A stretch of DNA of 64,000 nt from Selaginella tamariscina. Lineage: Eukaryota > Streptophyta > Lycopodiopsida > Selaginellales > Selaginellaceae. Below the pieces are notes generated by a model. That model worked only from the letters and a program-made list of their open reading frames with translations, ran no database searches and was not told where the DNA came from. Where the stretch lies: the NCBI GenBank assembly GCA_003024785.1, contig PUQB01000677.1, forward strand, positions 1 to 64,000. Reading direction: 5' to 3'. A program made the position numbers and the translations under genes. This document shows, piece after piece, positions 23,330-33,356 of the stretch. How positions within the stretch are numbered: the stretch's first letter is position 1; every line of letters starts with the position of its first letter.

Positions 23330-24262
23330 GGTGCGGCGGGATTAATCTCGCCACCCCTTCAATGCCTCCTGAAAGAGTGGGCGGGATTAATCTCGCCACC
23401 TTTCTGGAGGCCTTGAACGGGAGTGCGGAATTAATCTTGCCACCCTTCTCGGTCTCAGAGAGAACTGGGCAGGATTTATTTCACACCCCTTCAGTGACTC
23501 CAGAAAGGAGGCGGGATTAATCTCGCCCACCATGTAAGGGATAAATGAATTTCGCCACCCTTCCCAGTTCTCTCCATTGGTATGTTGTAAACCTTCTACG
23601 TCTCAGACAGAAACGTTTGGGATTGGTCCGACTCACCAATGGAGAAAAAAAGGAAGGGTGGCGGGATTCATTCCTCCAACAGGCATTGAAGGCTCGGCGG
23701 GATTAATCCCGCCGCCCAGGGCCTTCACTCGGTCCCTATGCGGCGGGATTAATCCCGCCGGACGCCAATTCCCTGCTCGAATCGGGCGGGATTAATCCCG
23801 CCGCCTAGGCCCTTCAGGCAGGCCTTTGGCGGCGGGATTAATCCCGCCCGATTCCGCGCAGGGCAGCGGGATTAATCCGCGCCCAGGCCCTTCACTCGGG
23901 CCTAGTCGGCGGGATTAATCCCGCGACGCCAATGCCCTGTGCGAATCGGGCGGATTAATCCCGCCGCCTAGGCCCAGGAAGGCGGGGGGCGGGATAATCC
24001 CCGATTCCGCGCAGGGCATGCGTACGCGGCGGGATTAATCCCGCCACCTAGGCCCTTCAGGCAGGCCAATGGCGGCGGGATAAATCCCGCCCGATTCCGC
24101 ACAGGCATGCGTACGCGGCGGGATTAATCCGCCGCCCAGGCCCTTCACTCGGGCCTTAGTCGGCGGGATTAATCCCACTGCCGAGTGGCTAATTATATAG
24201 CGGCGGGATTAATCCCGCCGCTACACACGTCTCACCATATAGCGGCGGGATTAATCTCGCTG
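23330..24262. repeat. Palindrome array 1: about 21 copies of GGCGGGATTAATCCCGCC
   Basis: Imperfect to perfect copies of an 18-22 bp palindrome recur every 35-55 bp; perfect examples are at 23,741-23,760 and 24,200-24,221. Copies near 23,460-23,680 are decayed. Spacers in the second half are GC-rich and share text such as AGGCCCTTCACTCGGGCC, so the array grew partly by duplication of palindrome plus spacer. It lies about 300 bp upstream of the first recognisable exon of the ParB-like gene. Each half site contains GGCGGGA, the core of E2F sites, though the T-run of a full E2F consensus is absent. Confidence 0.9.
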
Positions 24263-24289
24263 CTACACACACACACACAGATATATACA

Positions 24290-24623
24290 TATTATACAGA
24301 TACTGGTACACATAATATATGTATGTATACATAGGTATATATATATATGTGTGTGTATATGTATATCGTGTGTATGCGTGTGTGAAACAAATAAAATCAT
24401 ACAGATAAACAAACACACACACACACATATATATACAGGAGTGTGCGTGTGTGTGCGAGAGATACAATTAACAAATCAATAAAATTATACAGATACACAC
24501 ACACACATATATATAGATAAATAAATAGAATATATATATATATATATCTGTGTGTGTGTATGTATACGAGTGTGCGTGTGTGCGAGAGATAGAGATCTAT
24601 AGAGAAGAGAGAGAGAGAAGGAG

Positions 24624-24654
<31 letters not shown>

Positions 24655-24831
24655 CTGTGTGTGTATATGTATACGAATGTGCGTGTGTGTGCGAGAGATA
24701 GAGATCTATAGAGAAGAGAGAGAGAGAAGGATATATATATATATATATATATATATCTGTGTGTGTATATGTATACGAGTGTGCGTGTGTGTGCAAGAGA
24801 TAGAGATCTATAGAGAAGAGAGAGAGAGAGG

Positions 24832-24874
<43 letters not shown>

Positions 24875-24950
24875 GTGTGTGTGTGTGGTGTATATATGTA
24901 TACGAGTGTGCGTGTGTGTGCGAGAGATAGAGATCTAAATTATATTATTA
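24290..24950. repeat. Minisatellite and microsatellite block
   Basis: About four or five units of roughly 105-115 bp, each made of GAGAGATAGAGATCTATAGA, an AGAG run, a long TA run, TGTGTGTATATGTATACGA and GTGTGCGTGTGTGTGC. Long open frames here are artefacts of the dinucleotide repeats. Confidence 0.9.
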
Positions 24951-25424
24951 AGATACACACACATATAAATATATATGTGAATAAAAATAAATAAATATCA
25001 CAAATAAATGCAGAGGAGTGTGCGTGTGAGAGAGAGAGAGAGAGAGATCTCACCTGTGTGAAGGAGATTTCGCTGCCGCGCCGCTGCCTTACAAACCTTA
25101 GGAATATACTAAAACCCTAAAAGGAATAGAATATATATTAACCTAATCAAATATTCCTTTTAAGAATATACTTAAACCCTAAAAAGAATAAACTATAAAT
25201 TCGCCCTAAACGAATATTCTTTCATTATATTATCAGCATGTGCGTGTGCGTGAGTGTATCACATACACCCCAAGAATAAATATCATGCAAGGGTTTAACA
25301 CGTGTGTGTCCATGAGAGTGTTAAAGTTTCACATGCAGCGATACATATATACACACATAGTATTATACACATACTAGACATACATACATATTAGTATATA
25401 TTAATATTAGAGAGACAGAGTACA

Positions 25425-25935
25425 GGATCATGTATGGTGTGTATGTATTAGAGAAGAGTGACATATATATTATGGATCATGCATGGTGTGTATATTTGAG
25501 AAAAGAGAGACAGTACATATTTACATGGATCATGCATGGTGTGTATATATAAGAGAAGAGTGAGAGTGTTAACAAATTAAATTCATACACATTGGATATA
25601 TTAGTACACATATATACATACACACATGTATACACACAAACATACATACATTACATGTGTAAATTCAATGTGTTACATAGGGTTTAGGGTTTAGGGTTTA
25701 GGGTTAGGATGGATCATGCATGGTGTTTATGTATGAGAGGAGTGAGTGTTATACACAGATATACATTATACATATTACATAATATTGTAACATCAGTACA
25801 TATTATGGATCATGCATAGTGTGTATGTATGAGAGAAGAGACAGGCTACATATTATGGATCATGATCATGCATGGTGTGTATGTATGAGAGAAGGGATTA
25901 TGCATGGTGACACTGTGTATGTATGAGAGAAGAGA
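25425..25935. repeat. Dispersed 35-bp motif GGATCATGCATGGTGTGTAT, about seven copies
   Basis: Copies near 25,425, 25,474, 25,529, 25,708, 25,806, 25,856 and 25,897. Each is followed by a GTATGAGAGAAGAG-like tail; spacing is irregular. The motif contains CATGCATG, which matches the plant RY element. Confidence 0.8.
25679..25707. repeat. Short interstitial telomere-type repeat (TTTAGGG)n
   Basis: About three and a half units of the plant telomere heptamer, embedded between copies of the GGATCATGCATGG motif. Too short to be a telomere. Confidence 0.9.
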
Positions 25936-27050
25936 TAGAGTGTTAACAAATGAAAATCGTACACATTGCATATATTATATTAGTACACATATATACATAC
26001 ACACGTGTAACACACAGACATACATATATATTACATGTGTAAATTCAATGTGTTACATACACACACACTGAGTACATATAGATCATACATGCGTTGAACA
26101 TGATGTTTTTCAATAAAGAAGCAACATATAATTTCTCAAGTTTGGTTTAGGGCAATGTGCATGTGTGTACATATGTGTCTCTGTAAGTGTTTCTAATGCG
26201 TGTGCACATGTATATATAAATTTATGATTGTGTTTATATATAATATGTGCAAAACAAATATCGAATAATTAAGAAAATAATATTAATATACACACTATGA
26301 ACATATTTTAAATTATACATAATAATATATGATTTTATCTAATATATAGCCATATATAGTTTTAATAATATATATTAATTTAATATTGATAATAAGGTTT
26401 AACACTAGAATATTCTTGAAATAATAACAAATTAATTGAGAAAATCCCATTAATATATACGAATAATTACTGAGATAATTAATAATAAGACTAATTTAAT
26501 TATGATAATTAGGTTTAATATTGGAATATTCTTCGAATATTAAGAAAATAATAAAGAATATCCCATTAATAGTAGGAAATGTAAATTAATTACTCGAGTA
26601 ATTAAGAAAATAAAATAATAAACAGACTATGAATATATTTTAAATGATACATAATATATATCAATTTATTTATTGTATTACTGTATATATATATATATAT
26701 ATATAACTTAATAATATATACTTGAATATTAAGAATGTAGAATAATTACAAAAATTTCGTAATATTAAACAGCTTGAAGCACTTGAATGACATTAAATGC
26801 AATTTTAAAACACTCATTGGAATTGGAGAGTATATATGTCAGACTGTCGGTTATTTGTTTCAACTCATCTTAAATTTTCTTTTCTGTTATTTCAAAAATT
26901 TTGAATTTCTGACATAAGTATTATCAGTCTGACATGTAAATTTGAAAATACATTTAATTTCCCACTTAAATTCAGATTTGGTTCTTTCTCCGACAAGGGT
27001 TTCTTCATTTTCACTCTTCAGATTTTCTTTTTTCTTCTTAGTGATCAGCT
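25936..27050. other. AT-rich non-coding core of the 13.1-kb element
   Basis: No gene seen. Contains repeats of TACACATTG..ATATATTAGTACACATATATACATAC text also present near 25,590, and several AATATTC stretches. Confidence 0.5.
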
Positions 27051-27289
27051 CAGGAGCGACATTAAATTGGGTGCACTATTGTTTATAGGAAAGCACGGCG
27101 CCTTCAATGCTGTTTACAAGTAAGTATTATAAACAAATTTAGATATATTTATAAAGATTCACTCTCTTACATTCTCTCTTAAATTTTAGAATTTAGGGAT
27201 TTAGGAATGCATTAGGATTACAATATATTATGTTAGGGATTTATCCCGTTTAAATATACTTTTAACTTAGTATTTTCTGTTAGCCGGGG

Positions 27290-28050
27290 CGGCGGGATTA
27301 ATCCGGCCATTTTTTTTCGCCTCTTTGAAGAGGTGGCGGGATTAATCCCGCCACCATCTCTTTCATAGCTATGGCAGAATTAGTTCGGGCAATGCTTCTC
27401 TGCCTCTTAAAAGAGCGGTGAGATTAATCCCGCCGATAACTCTCTCAACTGATAATGATTTACTTGAATTTATTAGAAAGAGTTGTCGGCGGGATTAATC
27501 TCGCCAACCATTTTAGGAGGCAGAGAAGGGGTGGCGGGATTAATCTCGCCACTACTTCCCTGTTTTAAATATTTGTGGGCAGAATTCATCCCGAATCTCT
27601 TTGAAATCATAGTTTCGGAGAAAGTTGTGGGCGGGATTAATCCCGCCGCTTATTCCCCGTCGTCAGAGTTGTGGGCAGGATTAATCCCGCCGTCTATTCT
27701 CCGTCTTCAGTGTTGTGGGCGGGATTAATCCCGCCCCCTCTTCCTCGTCTGAGGAATTTGCGGCGGGATTAATCCCGTCGACTCTCACAGACGAGGAAGA
27801 TCCAGCGGTGGGATTAATCCCACCAGTACTTCCTAGTCGGAGGGAGCCCCCGGCGGGATTAATCCTGCCGCTACTTCCTCGTCGGAGGGAGTCTGCGGCG
27901 GGATTAATCCCACCAGTACTTCCTCATCTAAGGGAGCCCGCGGCGGATTAATCCCGCCACCTCTCTCCGACAGGGTAGAGTCGGCGGCGAGATTAATCCC
28001 GCCGACTCTCTCCGATGGGGTAGAGTCTGCGGCGAGATTAATCCCGCCCA
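27290..28050. repeat. Palindrome array 2: about 17 copies of GGCGGGATTAATCCCGCC
   Basis: Same palindrome as array 1 at 35-55 bp spacing; a perfect 18-mer is at 27,630-27,647. Spacers differ from array 1 and include CTACTTCCTCGTCGGAGGGA and CTCTCCGAC-type text, so this array expanded independently from the same core. It ends about 150 bp before the ATG at 28,202. Short frames reading GGINPA or AGLIPP are translations of the repeat and not genes. Confidence 0.9.
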
Positions 28051-28201
28051 TCAATTATATTAATAAAGCATGAGATATTATTTTTATATATAATTATGTA
28101 TTATTGCACATGCATATTATTAAGCAACTGCAGTTATGATTTCTTACAAATATTGCATAACAGATATCATAAATAACACAATTTTTTATGTGTAGGACAA
28201 T

Positions 28202-30783
28202 ATGTATAATACTGGAGATAAAGTATGTATTCTTCGGAACAACGAGATAGTTGGCACTGGAACTGTGGAAGTTCGAGATGATAATGCATCATGTCACAAT
28301 ATTGCCCAAGGATCTTATGTGTATGTATGGGTGAACACCATTTTTAAGCATGTTGAGGTTCCTGGAATGGAATTTGAGGAGGGTTCTCCTGTATTGTGGA
28401 ATTTGGATGAAGTCAAGGCTGACACAGAATATACAAGAGTCACAAACAAACAGTAGTACGAGTTTTCCAGATGATGGCTTGCCTGCTGTGATGGATGAGG
28501 TGATTCTCTTTCTTCATGAAATTGAGGTTGGGAGAGGCATCATCACAGCTATAAATCCAATGGAAGCAGTGTCAGAAGAGAAACTAGGGTCCGACTTTGT
28601 GGGTGTAGTTGTGACAGAGGTTTCACCTAATGGCACTTTGCATCCTGGATCCCTTGTGAGGTGGCGAACATCTGAATTAAGACGGCAAGATGGTTCAACA
28701 TATTCTGGGTTGGATTTCAATAATAACAACCCGGAAGAACAACTCATATTTGAAGAGGTTTCCTTGCATTGGTCCTATTAAAAGAAAAAGGCGATTCATG
28801 GGTTGCAGATCTTCCCCTACATGTTTCAGCAAGAGGATGAAGATGGATCCTACATCTTCCGAAAGTGTTACGAGCATTTCCACGATTGACTGCTGCAAGA
28901 AGAAGTGTTGTCAGATGGCAGACCGGAATGAAATTACCCAATGTAACATGTCTTTCGTACGCTCACCCAAAAGCAAAGGCATGAGTTTGTATATGCTGCA
29001 CTAACTGGGTGTATTGATGGAATGGCTTCGGACACAGGTTATCAGAGTACATCCATGGTATTTAATTAAGGTGGCCATCTGCTTCAAAGCTTGGTACAAT
29101 ATATATGGGATCCCAAAGACCACGTTCTACCGTTGGAGGGATGAGTGGTTAGATGGAGCGCGAACCTTAGTACATGGGAACACTGGCTTGGTCAAAACCT
29201 GCTCTCACATTATGGCAGCCATAGAGATACTCAAGGCTTTTGTGGAAGCAAATGCAAACAGGATGCCTCACAAATGCCGAACCACAAATGCAGGGGTTAA
29301 GGAAAATCTCAAGGTTTTGCCTTCGATCTACACTCAATTGAAGCTGTGTGAACATGTGAACAAGTGCCTCAGCTTGATGGGGCTGCAAGCAATCTACACT
29401 GGTACCTTCAACAACATATGGAATACTCATTTTAAGGATGTGGAGATTGCAAAAACACTCTAGCTTTTCCAAGTGTGACACTTGTACATCATTGAAGGCT
29501 GCAGAGGCTTGTGCAAAAAACCTTGGTGGAGATCACTGCCATTCAAAAGAAGATGGAGGCCCACATGATTGCGCAACAAACTTGCCGGTCTCAGTACTAT
29601 GCACACCGCATGCTTTCTTGTGTCACGCCCATCAAGTACCTGTACTTAATCCATGACAAGATGGATCATTCAAAGACCAGCATTCCAAAACACCAAAGTG
29701 CCTTAGGAAATGTCATGAAACTTCCGATTTCATTAACAGGTGTGCTAACACATGGACACGGTTGTGAATCATATGGACACTTTTCACTTCCATTGGTCTA
29801 ACGACTCCAATTTCACTATTGGGTCGTTGCCATGTGTTTCAGAAACCTTGAAGCCCACTCACAGAATCCTATCGGTGATCTCAAAGTGAAGAAACAACAC
29901 CTTCAACCTTTACATAATGCTCTCATGAAAACGTCTGCACTTGAGGCTACTTGGGAATATGAGAGGCATTGTCACAACCTGCACAAAAAACAGATGGCCA
30001 TGTTGAGAGTTCAGGTTTAGTGGAGGGATCTAGCTCAAATAGTGTACATGTGTCCTCAACATCAAATAAGCTTCCTCGTCATTTGCTTTTACAGATGGAT
30101 AATTGTGCAGGCGAGAAACAAAAATAGGTAAATCATTTTACTTAAGGGTTTCTCAAGCTCATACTTACTTTTATTTTCTAGATATGTGCTAGCATACTTG
30201 TCAATGCTTGTTGCTAAAGGTGTGTTTGAAACAATCACGTTCAGTTTTCTTATGGTTGGTCACACTCATGAAGATATTGATGCGTTCTTCAGCAAGGTCT
30301 CCAACTCTACAAAAAGGACAAGTGCACTTACCTTACCGCATATGATGAATCTTTTTTGAAAATTGCATCTCCAAAAAAAGTTGTGCTTTGCTTGTGACTG
30401 AGGTGCCAGACTTCAAAAAATTTCTCAAGGAGTATATAAAAGAGGGGAGTGATTCTTAGTTGGTCACCTTGTGCCTACAATTCTTTTTCTCCATACGAGA
30501 TGGTATACCTATTATGCAGTACAAGTTACGGCCATCAGAGCAGGAGTGGTTAAAGAGGGGTTAATGCTCTTCAAAAGTGGGAGAATGGAAAGCCACTTCT
30601 CCCAGAAGGACAACCAGACCCTATTCCATTGAGTGCCCAGCTCAAGGAACAAGAGGTTATTATTGATGGCATCAAAAAATATGTGGCATGGGTTCAAAAA
30701 TCGATGCCAAGAATTCTGATAAGGCAACTGGTTACTCAGAACTATATAAGTCATTCGATATGGGTGGATGTCAAGAAGCGTTG
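28202..30783 (+). pseudogene. Transposase-like gene with GHTHEDID motif (DUF7869-like), degenerate
   Basis: A TAG acceptor at 28,195 precedes the ATG at 28,202. The first frame (MYNTGDKVCILRNNEIVGTG) and the next (DEVILFLHEIEVGRGIITAI) look like two small beta-rich modules. Coding text continues through frameshifts: CRSQYYAHRMLSCVTPIKYL (about 29,580), MKLPISLTGVLTHGHGCES (29,720), QMDNCAG (30,090). A 54-bp intron (30,128-30,181, GTAAAT...CTAG) joins NKN to RYVLAYLSMLVAKGVFETI, then FLMVGHTHEDIDAFFSKVS (about 30,250-30,300). The DNxxxxxKN...GHTHxDID pattern resembles uncharacterised DDE-like proteins annotated, as I recall, DUF7869; I infer it is the element's transposase. Multiple frameshifts make this copy non-functional. 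Confidence 0.55.
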
Positions 30784-30839
30784 ATAAAGTCACGATTAAC
30801 AAAACTGCAAGGGAATGTATGTTTTCTGAAGCTTAAAGC

Positions 30840-31300
30840 AATTACAAAATTATAAAATATCATATATTTAATATTCATAATTATTATAAACTCTTTAATA
30901 AGTACCAAATTGTTTACTTAACTATATAAATTTAAAAAAATGATATGAAGATTGACTATATTATTATAGGATTTTTTATATTATTATTACTACTATATTT
31001 TAATTAATAAGTTATATTTAAATATTAATATTTTAATAACAACATCAATATTTATATAATGTACCTCTTATGCTCTTCCTTAATTGTTATATTAGGCAAT
31101 ATATTATATAATTTAATACCTTCTACTTTTATAATGTTATTAATTTTTGTTCATGAATGCTATAATTTATTAAGGGTAATACAAAATAGAATATTCTAAA
31201 GAATATTGTTTTCAAACATATATTCTAAAGAATATTCCTTTAATATTAGAAAATGCTAATTAAATAGTTAAAATTGCTAATTATTAAGGAAATGGACTAT
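30840..31300. other. AT-rich right arm of the 13.1-kb element
   Basis: No gene. Contains TAGAATATTCTAAAGAATATT-type palindromes near 31,190-31,240, echoing the left arm. Confidence 0.5.
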
Positions 31301-31303
31301 AGC

Positions 31304-31328
31304 CATGCCCATTTTTAGTTACAACATC
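31304..31328 (-). repeat. Right terminal inverted repeat of the 13.1-kb element
   Basis: CATGCCCATTTTTAGTTACA followed by AC and ATC; it is the inverse of the left end. ATTAG follows directly. Confidence 0.6.
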
Positions 31329-31333
31329 ATTAG

Positions 31334-31710
31334 TAGAATAATGGGCTCTCTCTAAACACTAATATACCCTATCTTATTTCCAATATTAACCTAACCTTAA
31401 ACCTAGCCTAGGGAGGTTGTTAAGTAACCATATGGGTGTTCCTAACCCTATTAGACATGCCAACTCAACAAAACTAATCAAAAATCTAACCAAGATATGC
31501 AAATAAGGGGAGAGTTTTCTAAATGTCAAGTTTTAACTTTGTCCATAGTTTCTTATAAATACCTAATACAACCATCATAAATATTAAGTGCACTAATCAG
31601 ACATGTCTTTTACAACATCTAGGGTCAATTGACATAGTACAATAAGTAAATAATAATCAACTTTCAAAGTAAAGAGCAGTTGTAGTAAAAATTATAATGT
31701 GTTCGTTTTT
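31334..31710. repeat. LTR-B, third fragment
   Basis: Resumes LTR-B after the 13.1-kb element: text aligns with 56,800-57,155 and with the last 400 bp of the 1.6-kb LTRs (GAGAGTTTTCTAAATGTCAAG; CAATTGACATAGTACAATA). Confidence 0.65.
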
Positions 31711-33356
31711 ATTGCATAAAGAAACTAAAGTATCTTTGACATAATTTAGTAAAAAAGAAGAATGTGTATAAGTTCAAGAATATGAAAAACTTGTATATTG
31801 TTACATCGACATGAGAGTTATGAAAATCATATAAGAAAGAGGTATGTAGCTTATTGAAATTAATATTGACAATATTAATTTGAACCACAGTGGTAAAAGA
31901 CTACTGGAGATATAAGATAAAATGAAAGAGTTTGAGGAGTTATTAAACTCCATGTAAGATGAAGAATGATTGTGTTTGGATTTGAAATTAGTTTAAATTG
32001 TGTATTTTTATTTGAGCCAAGTTTGAATTTGCATATAAATTGTTTATTTAGGTGATGTTTTAATCAACATTTGTAAATTGTAACATGTTTATAACCTTTA
32101 GACATTCAATGGTAAGTATGGATGCATGTGTATAAAATATATAAATTTATTTATTTCATTATACATAATATTTTTATTTAACATTTATATAAGCTAATTA
32201 TAAATATTTAAAAAATGGAGTATACATTTAGATATTTTAAAGCTATATGCATACACAAATTTAAATTTTAAATAAATTTTAATATATATCTATACATAAG
32301 CATAATCAAATTTAAATGATATTTTTTATATACTTTATTTCTCATAAGGTTTAATTAATATTTACATCTATTTTTAATATGTGAAGCATACTAGCATATG
32401 CATATATAAAAAATATATTACACATACTTGTATATAAAAGTATATACACACATTATAATTTAATAACACATAATAATTAATTAAAAAGTAAAACACTATA
32501 TTTATATAATCTATATTTATAAATATACAAAATTAATTAATAATTCTAAATTTTTATAAAAAAATATTAATTTTATACAAATATTAAAAGATTGTGAAGA
32601 ATATATTATTTTTTAAATTTACATACATACACATCTATAAAGGAATTATGTTTTCTTCAAAACTTATTAAATATATGTATATACATATCTCATATATACA
32701 TAAGCAATATATAAATGATTATTTCAATTCTCATATATTTTAAAGTATAAGTTATATAAATTTATACATATGTTTTAAAACTTCTATTATAACATGAAGT
32801 GCTTGTGTTGTGTTATGATAAATTATGTTATAATAAACCTTCATTAAAATAAACCTTATGAGAAATAAAGTTATAAACAAATAAATCATTATTATGCTTA
32901 TGTATATATATATAGAGTGTATGGAAATACCTTAGAAATATCTATATGTATAAATATTTATAATGTTAAATATAAATGTATTATGAAGTAAAAACATTCA
33001 AATATTTGTATACACATACATCCATACTTATCATTGAACGTTCAAAACGTTACAAACATATATGTTAAGAATGTTTTGAAGGAAAACATTCGAGGACTTA
33101 TATGTTTAGAACTTGATGGCTTTGGTCATGACGCATTATAGTAATCCTTGTTAATGATCATACACATGAAGAAAAGAAAAAAGAAAGAAAAGTAAAACAT
33201 AAGATGATATAAAAACTTTTCACTAACTAATTTTAATATTTCCATTATAAAAGTATATAAGACATGATAATCCCACCACTCTTATTTACAAAAAGAAAAT
33301 AAGAAGAAAAAGAAGAAACTTAAAACTTGATATGTTACTTTCTTTAAAACCCTTTT
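31711..33356. other. AT-rich non-coding sequence shared with the right copy
   Basis: No gene. It aligns with 57,156-57,566 and then, across the gypsy 2 insertion, with 63,354-64,000. The text GTAACATGTTTATAACCTTTA near 32,081-32,101 is the unoccupied target site of gypsy 2. Confidence 0.7.

Larger units (their letters stand above)
25054..27119. promoter_or_regulatory. Candidate divergent promoter region of the 13.1-kb element
   Basis: Coding sequence diverges from this region. At its left edge the minus strand has a GC-rich block ending in CACACAG and a GTGAGA donor (25,048-25,053); at its right edge the plus strand has a GC-rich block ending TGTTTACAA and a GTAAGT donor (27,120). Both look like first, non-coding leader exons, which would place each palindrome array in a 5' leader intron (about 23,032-25,053 and 27,120-28,195). 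The middle is AT-rich. TATA-like text is too abundant to single one out. Confidence 0.35.
18187..31328. mobile_element. 13.1-kb DNA transposon with cargo genes and palindrome arrays
   Basis: Both ends carry the same inverted sequence, GTTGTAACTAAAA(A)TGGGCATG, at 18,194-18,214 and, reverse-complemented, 31,304-31,325. Outside lie ACTAG (18,182) and ATTAG (31,329), a probable 5-bp target duplication with one mismatch. The flanks are two halves of one LTR-B: TTTGCACTAG on the left and TAGAATAATGGGCTC on the right correspond to contiguous LTR sequence. The right duplicate at 56,350-57,155 lacks the element, though a deletion there removes the exact site. Contents: HAD phosphatase-like gene (-), ParB-like/methyltransferase-like gene (-), palindrome arrays, transposase-like gene (+). 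The superfamily is not clear to me. Confidence 0.65.

Noticed and set aside
24290..24994. Long open frames rich in I/Y, H/T or V/C residues
   Set aside because: They are translations of TA, GT and GA dinucleotide runs.
25679..25707. Chromosome end or telomere fusion
   Set aside because: Only three to four TTTAGGG units lie inside a transposon; too short and not at a rearrangement junction.
23330..28050. CRISPR-like appearance of regularly spaced palindromic repeats
   Set aside because: Spacers are short, related to each other and variable in length, repeats are imperfect, there are no cas genes, and the surroundings are clearly eukaryotic transposon sequence.
23330..28050. Bacterial parS centromere sites for the ParB-like gene
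   Set aside because: The palindrome does not match the bacterial parS consensus, and only the N-terminal nuclease-like fold, not the helix-turn-helix of chromosomal ParB, is suggested. A binding relation is possible but not shown.
27483..28054. Frames reading AGLIPP / GGINPA repeats on both strands
   Set aside because: They are produced by the palindrome array read in different frames, with no start context or homology.
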